From Blastocladiella britannica (Eukaryota; Blastocladiomycota; Blastocladiomycetes; Blastocladiales; Blastocladiaceae): a stretch of 12,041 nt of DNA. Every line of letters begins with the position of its first letter. The stretch's first letter is position 1. Below are positions 1 through 8,210 of the stretch, one piece after another. The position numbers and the translations under genes were made by a program. The notes beneath the pieces are model-generated. The model searched no databases and was not told the origin of the DNA. It saw only the letters and a program-made list of their open reading frames with translations. The DNA lies in NCBI GenBank assembly GCA_025349905.2, contig MU625091.1, positions 1 through 12,041 on the forward strand. Direction: 5' to 3'.

Positions 1-580
1 CACTCCAGTACCGAGGACTGGCCATGCTGAACAGCGCTGGAGGCAATATCTCGGGGCCAGTTCACGACCAGTATATACCTCGAGCGCAAGGCGAGGTCAA
101 GCACCCTGGCGCGGTCGCCGTCGTTAGAATATTTCTCAAACGCTTGACCACTCAATTTCAGCTTCTGATCGCCCAGTGCGGCGCATTTTTCGACGACGCA
201 CCGCAGGATGGGGCAAGGGCACGCGATAATCAATTTCAAAGTTCAGGCTGTGGGAATCACCATTTCGTCGCGCTGCGGGTAAGAATCGCACTTTGGACTC
301 GTTGAAGTGCTGCCAGAACCATTCCAATGTGCGCGCCTGAGAGAACTCTCTGATATCCTTGCCCTCGCGCGAATCCTCCCAAAATTGTGCTTGGGTGCGC
401 TGTGCGGTGCTTCAGAAAGCGTGTCCACCACCATTCCACGGCCTCAAGATAAGACCAGCGATCAAGGCCAGTGCATGCTTCAATGGCCCATTGCAAGATA
501 GGCAGGGTCGTTCGAAAGTCAAGCATGAAGATCTGCAGCAGTGAGCCAAAGACAAGTTCCTGTCGCGAGTTCCCAATACA
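1..580 (-). pseudogene. Decayed Trp-rich ankyrin-like repeat gene (fragment, frameshifted)
   Basis: Minus-strand coding similarity to the intact neighbour at 688-2337 is spread over three reading frames. Frame A is open from 580 and includes an ATG at 526; it reads LPILQWAIEACTGLD and then AVEWWWTRFLKHR. From about 390 the sensible sequence moves to a second frame, reading RTLEWFWQHFNESKVRF. From about 230-190 it moves to a third frame, reading KLSGQAFEKYSNDGD and ASSAVQHGQSSVLE, and runs off the left edge. Each change is a one-base slip in the same direction. Each piece shows the hydrophobic-E/Q-W pattern of the family, so this looks like one protein broken by two frameshifts. Repeat-like sequence also precedes the ATG at 526, so the 5' end may be missing too. 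A pseudogene is my preferred reading. Base-calling errors or an unrecognised intron are the alternatives. Confidence 0.55.
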
Positions 581-622
581 TTAATTACATGACGTCTGGA
601 ACGTCACACTTGCTGATGCAGC

Positions 623-635
623 AAAAAAAAAAAAA
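623..635. repeat. A13 homopolymer in the spacer
   Basis: A run of 13 A lies between the broken repeat gene and the 3' end of the intact one. Nothing else is recognisable in 581-687; no AATAAA is visible on the minus strand just after the stop at 688. Confidence 0.7.
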
Positions 636-687
636 TTGTATGGCAAGCGAGTGTATTCCCAACATGTCAAAACAACAATAAACAAGA

Positions 688-2337
688 TCAAATGGAAGGC
701 GGCTGACACCCTACGCACTTTTCGCTGTTGCTGGCGTCAGCAGGAGATCCAAAAAGTACATTCCACCAGTAGTGCGTCTCCAGGCACTTGAATTGGTGCA
801 TACACGTATGATGGGCAACCAGGACCTCAACCGTAACGCCAAAGTCAATGGCAGTCCTCGACAGGAGCTCAAGCGCCCACACTTTTTGAGCTGCCAGTAG
901 TGCAGATCGCAGGGCATCTTGGACGAAATGGTGCCGTTCGGATTTGCCAAGTTGAACACACCACCACACGAGCCAGTCTTGCTGACAGTGCCGGGCAATT
1001 TGCGCTCCCAGCCGGATAAAGGAACGCTCGACAAAGCCAAAATGCGATTCCCACCAGTCAAGGACGCTGAGGTCATGCGCATTGTTCCCAACAAAGGACG
1101 TAAAAATCTGTGGGTGCTGCTGATTGGGCAGCTCGTCGCGATGCTCAAGGTACCACTGTAGCACACGCTGCTGCTGGAATTGGAACGCAGTGACGGCCAG
1201 AAGGGACCCCCATTCAATGTGGGCCTTGTCGGGTCGCGAGAACAGCCAGTCCAATACTCCAACGGCGCCAGCCCTTGCGCATTTCGCTGTGTGTTGCGAC
1301 GACCAGCGCAGAGTTTGGCGGGCTGCCCACCACTGGACCAGCGGGAGAGAGGTCGCGAATTCGCCACTGATTAAATAGGCGTGAGGCCTATCAGTCCAGT
1401 TGGCTAGGAGCGTCGATGCATCGGGCCGTGCTGCCACCGCCCACATCCACTCGGCCACCTCAAGAGAACCGCTGTTGAGTGCCAAGGTAGCGCTGTTGGA
1501 CCCGAACCGGTGATTGGGAGTGCGGTAGGACTCAAACTTGGCCCACCACCAGCGGACGATGACGAGGTTCCCGCTCGCAAGGGCCTGGTTGACTATATCG
1601 CCAAATTGATATGGCTCGGGGAGTCTTGGGGAGGCGGAAAGGACGGCGTCCCACCACCAGTCGAGCAGGAGCACATGAGCGCCCTCGGTGGAGGCACTAA
1701 GAACGACAGTGGATTCTTCAGGTGAGAACGCATGCCCTTGCCGCTGGAGCTGCACATGGACCCATTGAAGAGCTACCAGCTGCCCAGACTTGGCGGCGGC
1801 CCGGAGCTCAGACGCAAACGAGTCGAGATTCAGGTAGCCCTTGGCGAGCGCCCATTCAAGGACGTCCACGTCGCCGGCACTGGCTGCTGACGCCCAGATC
1901 CCTTGGTGCCAGTTGATCTGCCAATCGTTTGTCGCGGCAGTGACGGCGAGCCACTCGAGGACACGGACGTGGCCGGAGAATACCACGGCGCTGGTGAGCG
2001 AGAACACAGGGATGCCGTCGATAGCGATTGAACCATGCTCCGTGTAAAATACGGAAAGTGTGACCACGTCACCGGCCTTTGCCAGCGCCATGAGGATTTT
2101 CAGTTGGGCGTCGCGTAGCAGCCATGACGGGAATTGGTTGAGCAGGTGGGTGTGACCGAGGGCGACGGCGAGCTCGGGGTTGACAAACCCACGGGCAAAT
2201 ACGGCGGTGCGGGTGCCGGGGTGTTCGGACGCGGGAAGCACGCGCAACAGTGTCAATGCTTCGATCAGCGTTCCTGCCTGAGTCGCAGCAGCGTGCTCGA
2301 GGACGAGGCCGGCGACGTCGCCGTGGTATAGGCTCAT
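688..2337 (-). CDS. Trp-rich ankyrin-like repeat protein, 549 aa, single exon
   Basis: Uninterrupted ORF with ATG at 2337 in a good context (AAAAAATGAGC). The protein is built from about eleven degenerate repeats with a core like A..G.l.vLeWW. The conserved Trp falls at residues 129, 162, 192, 227, 263, 297, 336, 364, 395, 428 and 458, a mean spacing of 33 residues, which is the ankyrin repeat period. Several repeats carry a double or triple Trp (residues 227-229, 263-265, 336-337, 428-429, 458-459). No signal peptide, membrane segment or catalytic motif is evident. The first 110 residues are not recognised, and the Cys-containing tail (C541, C544) is too short to call a zinc site. Function is unknown; ankyrin-type solenoids usually bind other proteins, and that is all that can be inferred. 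It is head-to-head with the C1-Pex gene, and a broken relative follows it downstream. Confidence 0.8.
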   Translation of the reverse strand: MSLYHGDVAGLVLEHAAATQAGTLIEALTLLRVLPASEHPGTRTAVFARGFVNPELAVALGHTHLLNQFPSWLLRDAQLKILMALAKAGDVVTLSVFYTEHGSIAIDGIPVFSLTSAVVFSGHVRVLEWLAVTAATNDWQINWHQGIWASAASAGDVDVLEWALAKGYLNLDSFASELRAAAKSGQLVALQWVHVQLQRQGHAFSPEESTVVLSASTEGAHVLLLDWWWDAVLSASPRLPEPYQFGDIVNQALASGNLVIVRWWWAKFESYRTPNHRFGSNSATLALNSGSLEVAEWMWAVAARPDASTLLANWTDRPHAYLISGEFATSLPLVQWWAARQTLRWSSQHTAKCARAGAVGVLDWLFSRPDKAHIEWGSLLAVTAFQFQQQRVLQWYLEHRDELPNQQHPQIFTSFVGNNAHDLSVLDWWESHFGFVERSFIRLGAQIARHCQQDWLVWWCVQLGKSERHHFVQDALRSALLAAQKVWALELLSRTAIDFGVTVEVLVAHHTCMHQFKCLETHYWWNVLFGSPADASNSEKCVGCQPPSI

Positions 2338-2604
2338 TTTTTGCTAAATTTATCGGTTTCAAAAATTGCCCTTCGGTTTCAGGACGACATCACCACTGGG
2401 TCCCCGCCGCCGCCTCAGGCGTTGACGGTTCGGTGTATACGAGTACCCGCTTGGTATCGGACTCTCTTGCAAGTGCCATCCTCCTCTCTTCCATTGTCGT
2501 GTGAGAAAGCACTTGTACGTCCAAATCTGCCTGCTCGTCCCTTCTTCGATTTCAACGACCAGAACCAAACTAAGAAGCACTGTAGTACAGGAAAAATAAC
2601 AAAA
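2338..2604. promoter_or_regulatory. Shared upstream region of two divergent genes
   Basis: These 267 bases separate the start codons of the Trp-rich repeat gene (minus) and the C1-Pex gene (plus), so both promoters must lie here or overlap the genes. A pyrimidine-rich stretch sits near 2461-2500 on the plus strand, and an A-rich leader runs straight into the ATG at 2605 (AACAAAAATG). No clear TATA element or named factor site is seen. Confidence 0.45.
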
Positions 2605-5321
2605 ATGTCGTTCGTCGCCCCCTCGAGCGAGCCGGCTGCGCACCGCTTCAAGGTCAAGACGTGGTCCACGCCGCAGTTCTGCGACATCTGCAACAAGCTG
2701 CTGTGGGGCCTTGTCCGCCAGGGCGTGTGCTGCCAAAAGTGCAACACCTGCGCCCACTTCAACTGCTCGGAGACGGCACTGCCGTGCCCGGGCGCCAAGA
2801 TGAAGCGCTCGGAACGCCGCTCGCTCTCGCGCTCGGCCCACGCCTCGTCGTCGGCCCTGTACGCGGAGCACCCAGACCACCAGCAAGCGCATGTCGACGA
2901 CGACGATGAGGAAGACGACGGCACCAGTACCATGGACCGCCCGTTCCTGGCTGCCGCCGCCGCCGGTACCGACCTGCCGGCACACGGCGCGCGTATCCCG
3001 ACCGAGGACGCAGTCAACCGCGCGCTGACGTCGACGCTGCCTGCCGACACGCTTGCGACCATCGCAAAGGTACAGCAGCGCCAGAATGCCACGGGAAAGG
3101 ATCTTGCACGCGTCAAGGCCACTGAGGGCGTTGGTGCGTCGGCCGATTCTGATGCGGGCTCGAGCAAAAAGGGGTGGCGCGGTGCGTTGTCTCCTTTTTT
3201 TTGCAAGTGCTTTTTGCAAGTGTCGCTCACTTTGATGCCATAGGAATGATGGACGAGATCATTGTCAGCACGTCGCGGCATGCAGCTCGTATGGAGCTCA
3301 AGCCGCGCGAGCCGGGACTCAACCTGGTCACCACCACGCCCAAGAACATGAGTGCGTTTTTGCTTTTTTTTTATTTTTATTTGACGGCGGTACTGAAGTC
3401 ACTCAACTCACTGACTTGACATAATAAAGCCCGATTCGCCCTGCGCACGGGCGGCGTGCACGGCTTTGAGATTGCCGTCAAGGATATCCTGGCCTGGCAA
3501 AACAAGACCCTGACGCTTCTGGTGCTTTGCGTCTTTACCCTGCTCTGTACGTCGAATTTTTTCCTTCCTTCCAACAAAAGTTGAGACATAACAAAAATTA
3601 ACCGAAAAAAATATGAAAACAGGCCTCTACCCGATCGCGCTCGTCATTGCCCCGCAGTTCCTCATTGTGTACTACATGGGCGTTGGCTACTACGAGAACA
3701 CCAAGAAGAAGGCGCGTTTGGAGGCTGCCGGCAAAAAGATCCGCCCGCCAAAGATTGATCTCGACACGACCCCGAGCATTTCTCCGTCTCAGCTCAAGGA
3801 GAACCTGCAGTTTGTCCAAAACTCCATGTCCATGTTCTGCGACGGGTACGATACGGTGGTCCTGTTCCAGCGCCAGTATCTCAACTGGGATCAGCCTGAG
3901 AACGCCATGTCGTTCCTCAAGATTGTGGCCGCGTCGACCATTCCGGCCGTTGCCCTCGTGCACTACGTTCCGTTGAACCACCTGGTGATGGGGCTCGGGT
4001 GGCTCGTGTTTGTGTCCAACACCCCGCTCGCGATTGCCATCCAGGAGACGCTGACACCCGTGCTGCTCGAGATTCTGAACGAAAACTGGGAGTTTGCCAA
4101 GGGCGTGGCTCGCCGCTGGCCCGAGGTCATGAAGATCAAGCCCCGTCGCTCGCGCCGCGCTGGTGCCGCTGGTGCAGACACCAAGGATGCCGATGGAGAG
4201 GATGGCAAGCAGTCTGAGGAGGGGCAGTACATGGTGGCCATTTACCAGAACGAGCGTTGGTGGTTCGTATTCTTATTCCATTTTTCAATGTGTATTCCTT
4301 AATCAACAAAAAATGTTATAGGCTCGGCCTCGGGTTCATCAACTACCTCCTGACGTCCGAGCGGCCCGCGTGGTCCGACTACACGGGCACGATCCCGCTG
4401 CCGCCCAAGTCGTCGTACACTCCGCCTCCGGGCTTCCAGTTCCTGGACGCTGACTGGCACATTGACACGACTTGGTCGGTGGTGTCGCCCGACGAGAGCG
4501 GGTGGGTGTACAGCGATCACCTGTGGGGCTCCCAGCGCGGTGCCGCCGGCGTGGGCTCGCTGACGCGCCGCCGCAAGTGGGTCCGCCGCGTGGTCCGCCG
4601 CACCGACGCCACCGACTCGGCTGCGGCCGCGCGAGTGCTGGCCGCAGTGTCGGCGCGCTCCAGTATTGCCGTGGACGGCGCCAGCGTGATCTCGGACCGC
4701 ACTGCTACCACTACCGCCGCTGCTGCCCCCGGTGCTGCTGCGTCGGTGCTGCCGTCGCCTCCCATGTCATCGACTCCGTCATCTACCACCACCACCACCT
4801 CGACCACGACGGCCGCAGCGGCTGCCGCAGCGGTGCCCATGCCTCCGTCGCCGGTGGCCGAGCCGCTACCGATCGCCAACACGTCGCCCGACTCGGGCAC
4901 CGTGTCGGATGGTACCGCCGTCAAGCGTCAGTCGAGTGCGGCCGCGTCGGTCGTGTCAGTGGCCGAAACGCTGTTCCGCCCCGAACCGTCGCTTGCTGCC
5001 GCCCTGCCCAAGCCCGCAGTCGCGGCTGCTGCTCCGACCGCGCCTTTGGCGGTGGAAGGGACGGAGGAGGAAATGATTGTAAGCGAGGAGGAAGACGATG
5101 GTGAGGAGATTGAGTACATTCTCACCATCGACGGCGAGGAGATTGTGCGTTCTTCTATATTTTGTTACTGGTGCTGGATCCTCATTTTTGTGCATGTACA
5201 GGTCCTGGAAGGTGTCAAGTCGCTTGATCGCGTCGATATGGACCGTCTGCGTGAGCTGGTGCGCTCCATCAAGCGCAACTCTCGCTCAAGCGGATCCGTT
5301 CGTCGTGTCCGGCTTGAGTAG
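2605..5321 (+). CDS. C1 zinc finger - Pex24/Pex30-like - DysF domain protein, 794 aa, six exons
   Basis: Exons read as 2605-3181, 3244-3351, 3430-3546, 3623-4262, 4322-5144 and 5202-5321. Donors are GTGCGT, GTGCGT, GTACGT, GTTCGT and GTGCGT. Residues 13-61 form a C1 domain with H13, C26, C29, C43, C46, H51, C54 and C61. P23, W34, G35 and Q39 match the positions typical of diacylglycerol-binding C1 domains. An acidic linker (DDDDEEDDG) follows. Residues 231-300 and 365-407 are hydrophobic, as expected for the membrane hairpins of the Pex24 family (Pex28/29/30-32). The DysF domain has an N part (YQNERWW-LGLGF, then SERPAWSD to residue 500) and a C part (W526, D529, then D538-E-S-G-W542-x-Y544 and W549). 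The tail is low-complexity Ser/Thr/Ala/Pro, then acidic, then basic. Yeast relatives shape the ER and control peroxisome and lipid-droplet budding, so an ER or peroxisomal membrane site is inferred. The C1 fusion is unusual. Confidence 0.85.
4690..5060 (+). other. Low-complexity Ala/Ser/Thr/Pro coding stretch
   Basis: This part of exon 5 encodes runs of Ala, Thr, Ser and Pro, including a short ACC-repeat-like stretch near 4787-4805. It lies between the DysF domain and the acidic tail and is probably disordered. Its base bias opens long spurious ORFs in the other frames. Confidence 0.7.
5145..5201 (+). other. 57-nt intron with no in-frame stop (retainable)
   Basis: The sequence starts GTGCGT and ends TGTACAG, matching the gene's other introns, so splicing is the expected outcome. 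Its length is a multiple of three and it contains no stop in frame. If kept, it would add 19 mostly hydrophobic residues (VRSSIFCYWCWILIFVHVQ) between the acidic tail and the basic C-terminus. Confidence 0.7.
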
Positions 5322-5575
5322 ATTTGTTTTTCTTAATTCAATTTGTACAAGAGATTTCACGAGTGCCATGCTTTTTTTTTTTTTTCCTGGGTCCACGATT
5401 TTGTTCATACGAGAAGTCGCGATAAAAGTGTTGTCTGAGAAATAACGTTTTCTTTTTGGCGCTCTTTACCGCCCAGTACGCACAACAACAATACCCGCGC
5501 CCACAAAACAAACATCCGCGCACACACAAGGATCGATTGCCAGAAGACGATCATATCAAAGTAAAAAGAAAGCAA
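5322..5575 (+). promoter_or_regulatory. Intergenic: 3' end of C1-Pex gene and CBS gene promoter
   Basis: These 254 bases hold a T14 run at 5372-5385 and an A/C-rich 5' leader that ends AAGCAAATG at the CBS gene start. No canonical AATAAA is seen after the stop at 5321, and no TATA box stands out. Confidence 0.4.
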
Positions 5576-6894
5576 ATGTCCAGCACCCCAGTCTTTCTCG
5601 AATCCAAGCACAACGAGCTGCGCGCGGCATGGGCGGCGACCACCGTCGGGTCCCTGCTCAAATCGCACTGGAAGTCTGGCGGCGGCAAGCTGGAGGTGGT
5701 GACGGTCGATGCGACCATGAGTGCCGAGGACGCCTTTGACGTGCTGGTGCAAAACAACATCAACGCCGCGCCCGTGTGGGATCCGGCCGCCCACGAATAC
5801 GTGGGCATGGTATCGATGCTGGACGTGGTGGAGTTTGTGCTGATGCTGGTCAAGGCCAACAAGGCGGTGCTGCAGGCCATGGACGCGGAACTCGACCAGT
5901 CGACGTCGGCCGACCGCATCGACATGTCGCGCCCGGCGTCCACGGCCGCCCCGGCACCGCTGGCTGCACGCTCGCAGTCGGCGCATGCTACGAGCGCCAA
6001 GGAGGCGGACGGATCGGGACTCAAGATTGCGGAAATTGCGTCGCGGATCCGCCAGATCAAGCCGATCCCAGTGTCGTACATTTCTGGTACTCCTATTTCC
6101 GTTGTGGTTTTTTTTTTTTCTTATTGTTTCTCACGACCGAAAACCTGACATAAAAAATGATTACCAGACCTCGCAAAGCGCGACCCCCTCATGTCACTGC
6201 CGCGTGACGCCACGCTCGACAAGGCGATCGATATCTTTTCCAAGGGTATCCACCGGATCGCTGTGACCGAGAGCGACTCCAACTCGACGCTGGTGGGCAT
6301 TCTGACCCAGAGCGACATTGTGCGCCACTTGTCGGAAAACGCGGTGGCCGAGCCGTTTGCGTCGTTACTCAAGCTGCGTGTATGTCTCTTTTTTTTTTTT
6401 TTTTTTAACCATTCTTTGTCTTTTCCATGCGAGCTCATTTTGTAAAATAACAGCTGGTCGACCTCAAGCTGTCCGACCCGAAAGGCATCGTGCTGGTCAA
6501 GGCGTTCCAGCCGGTACTGGATGCGCTGCAGGCAATGCACGCGCACCGAGTGTCGTCGGTGGCGGTGGTGGATGCGACCGACCGGCTGCTCGGCAACATT
6601 TCGGCGTCCGACGTGAAGCATATCATGCGGCACCTGCGGTATGGCGTGCTGTTTGAGACGTGCTCGCAGTTCATTGGTGGGGTCAAGACCCGCCAGATGC
6701 TGGACAATGCGGGCAAGGACGTGGTGCCCGTGATCCAGGTGTCGCCGACCGCGCCGCTGGCGCAGGTGCTGCGGTTGCTTGTGGTGACGAAAGTGCACCG
6801 CGTGTGGTGCGTCGACCAGAATGCGCACTCGGCCAGCTTCCAGGCGCCCTCCAGCGTCGTGTCGCTCACGGACATTCTCCGGATCCTCATGTGA
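5576..6894 (+). CDS. Four-CBS-domain protein, AMPK gamma/Snf4-like, 387 aa, three exons
   Basis: Exons 5576-6086, 6168-6379 and 6454-6894, joined by introns of 81 nt (GTACTC...CCAG) and 74 nt (GTATGT...ACAG). Four CBS modules can be seen: about residues 38-92 (NNINAAPVWDPAAHEYVGMV), 176-236 (KGIHRIAVTESDS, then LVGILTQSDIVRHL), 250-305 (HRVSSVAVVD, then LLGNISASDVKHIM) and 320-387 (VHRVWCVD, then VVSLTDILRILM). An Ala/Ser-rich linker lies between modules 1 and 2. Paired CBS modules usually bind adenine nucleotides. The arrangement and the HRVWCVD/SLTDIL block resemble the gamma subunit of AMP-activated kinase, which senses AMP/ATP in the cytosol. An Sds23-like or other CBS regulator is possible. 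No carbohydrate-binding or kinase domain is fused. Convergent with the cofactor C gene. Confidence 0.8.
6108..6119 (+). repeat. T12 tract in CBS gene intron 1
   Basis: T12 run about 20 nt inside the first CBS-gene intron. A CCTGACATAA motif downstream is a candidate branch site. Confidence 0.6.
6389..6406 (+). repeat. T18 tract in CBS gene intron 2
   Basis: An 18-base T run begins 10 nt after the donor GTATGT, so it is close to the 5' splice site rather than in the usual pyrimidine tract near the acceptor. Homopolymers this long are prone to length errors. Confidence 0.6.
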
Positions 6895-6927
6895 AAAACA
6901 AAGTTGTTATAAAATTTATTCCAGATT
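6895..6927. terminator. Overlapping 3' ends of two convergent genes
   Basis: Only 33 bases lie between the CBS gene stop and the cofactor C stop. The plus strand has TTATAAAATTT at 6908-6917. The minus strand has a canonical AATAAA at 6920-6915, seven bases after its stop. The two polyadenylation signals are interleaved, so the transcripts must overlap. Confidence 0.6.
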
Positions 6928-8057
6928 CTATTGTTCTTTTGGTGCTTCCTGTCCTTGGGGTGAGGGCAAGAGGGAGGAGATACAGGTGCGCCAGTGGGCA
7001 ACCAAGTCGGGGGAAATGTCTGTGGCATCGGTCTGTTGGAACGTGGCCAACAGTGCGGCGTTCAGAGTACTGGCATGCACGTCGTCCAGCTGTGCCCAGT
7101 TGGGGCTTGGGGTGCTGCCGACCAGCCAGTGAAAGTCCTTGACGTGATCCATACGACTGGGGTGGGCCAGGAGGGTCTGTATACTGCATGTCAGTCGGTT
7201 TGACATAGAAAGGAATAAAAGACGCGTGCCTCCAGTCCGGGCAGCATCGCCGCTCCATCACGATCCGACCCAGTAATGGTCGACGCCGGCCCCGAGGCCA
7301 CCAGCACGCCATCCGAGTCCTCAATGATCGGGTCACTCACCACATGCGCCGCCAGCACCAGCCGGTGTGCGTGGTGGATGCGCACCTGCCGCACCGCCGC
7401 CAGAGCCACAATGCAATTGGCCGCGGCCTCCATGAGCAGCGACCCGTCGACGGCGGCTGCCACCACCACCACGGCGCCCGGCGCCACCGCATGAACGTGC
7501 ACTGCGCGCGGCGGCGCGTGCGGGGACCCACGCGGGTGCGCCACCACCACCAGCGCCCCGGGTCCCACATTGGCAATGTGAATGTCGGCTCCCGGTCGGT
7601 CAATGGTCACCAGACGCGTGGCGTTCGGTGGGACATTGGCAATGCGGATCACGGACGGGTCGGCGGCCACGGCGGCGTCGGCTGAAGACGACGTGTTTGT
7701 TGTCGCTGCTTCAATTGCAGTGGCGGGAGGAGGGTCAGTAGTGACCGATGAGGACGGGAGCGGGGCCAGCCGAGAGCGCGACTTGAAAGAAAAACGCGAC
7801 GAGGAGCGCAGGGACGCGCGCGTCGACTCGATCTGGGCCGAAAGGGCACGTAAGGCCGTCAGGTACTTTGCCTGGTCGTACTTGGGCAAGTACAGCAGCG
7901 TGGCGTCAGTGACGCGACGCTCGAGCGCCGACACGGCCTGGTGCACTGCGTCGAGGGTGGCGGCGGTCGGAGTGGTGGTCAGCTGAGAGGTCAGGGCGTC
8001 AATGTCGGCCGCGAACTGCACTGCGAACTGGCTGCTGAGGTCGGTGGCCGAGGACAT
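6928..8057 (-). CDS. TBCC: Tubulin-folding cofactor C, 360 aa, two exons
   Basis: Exon 1 runs 8057-7224 and exon 2 7176-6928. The intron between them (7223-7177, GTCTTT...TACAG) is only 47 nt. The N-terminal part (residues 10-95) looks helical and ends with the conserved FSFKSR block; a Ser/Thr/Ala linker follows. The TBCC beta-helix domain spans about 136-305 and contains C215, the R223-Q-V-R226-x-H motif, the [10 protein letters not shown] block (241-250), and the family's closing motif V-K-D-F-H-W-L followed by SPNW in exon 2. In this family the Arg of the QxR motif acts as an arginine finger. With cofactors D and E it stimulates GTP hydrolysis on beta-tubulin and releases folded alpha/beta dimers in the cytosol. 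R226 is present, so activity is expected. C-terminal to SPNW are about 55 unrecognised residues. Divergent from the proteasome gene. Confidence 0.9.
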
Positions 8058-8210
8058 TTTCTTCCCTTTTTTATATATATATTTGCTTTTGATTGGGCAA
8101 CACACACGAAACGACAAAGAGAAGAGAACAAACGCTCTTCCGACAACGCAGACCAAACCGAGCACGCACTCGCTGACCAAGTACTCATCGACACAAATAA
8201 AACAAACAAT
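8058..8210. promoter_or_regulatory. 153-bp bidirectional promoter (cofactor C / proteasome alpha-5)
   Basis: The two start codons are 153 bp apart on opposite strands. An alternating TA stretch at about 8071-8082 could serve as a TATA element in either direction. ATTGG at 8092-8096 reads as a CCAAT box on the minus strand. I see no clear match to the yeast proteasome element GGTGGCAAA. Confidence 0.5.

Noticed and set aside
165..201. Possible 37-nt intron (GTGCGT...ATCAG, minus strand) explaining one frame slip in the broken repeat gene
   Set aside because: Far shorter than the 47-81 nt introns here and not T-rich; the sequence inside reads as family-like protein in the third frame.
24..305. 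Plus-strand ORF of 93 codons at the left edge
   Set aside because: It lies opposite the broken repeat gene and has no recognisable features; the minus-strand sequence carries the family pattern.
2359..3281. Two minus-strand ORFs of 286 and 288 codons opposite exon 1 of the C1-Pex gene
   Set aside because: Low-complexity Arg/Ser-rich translations caused by GC-biased codons on the other strand; the plus strand has a complete C1 domain.
4472..5104. Long plus- and minus-strand ORFs in other frames over exon 5
   Set aside because: They come from the Ala/Thr/Pro low-complexity stretch and show only compositional runs.
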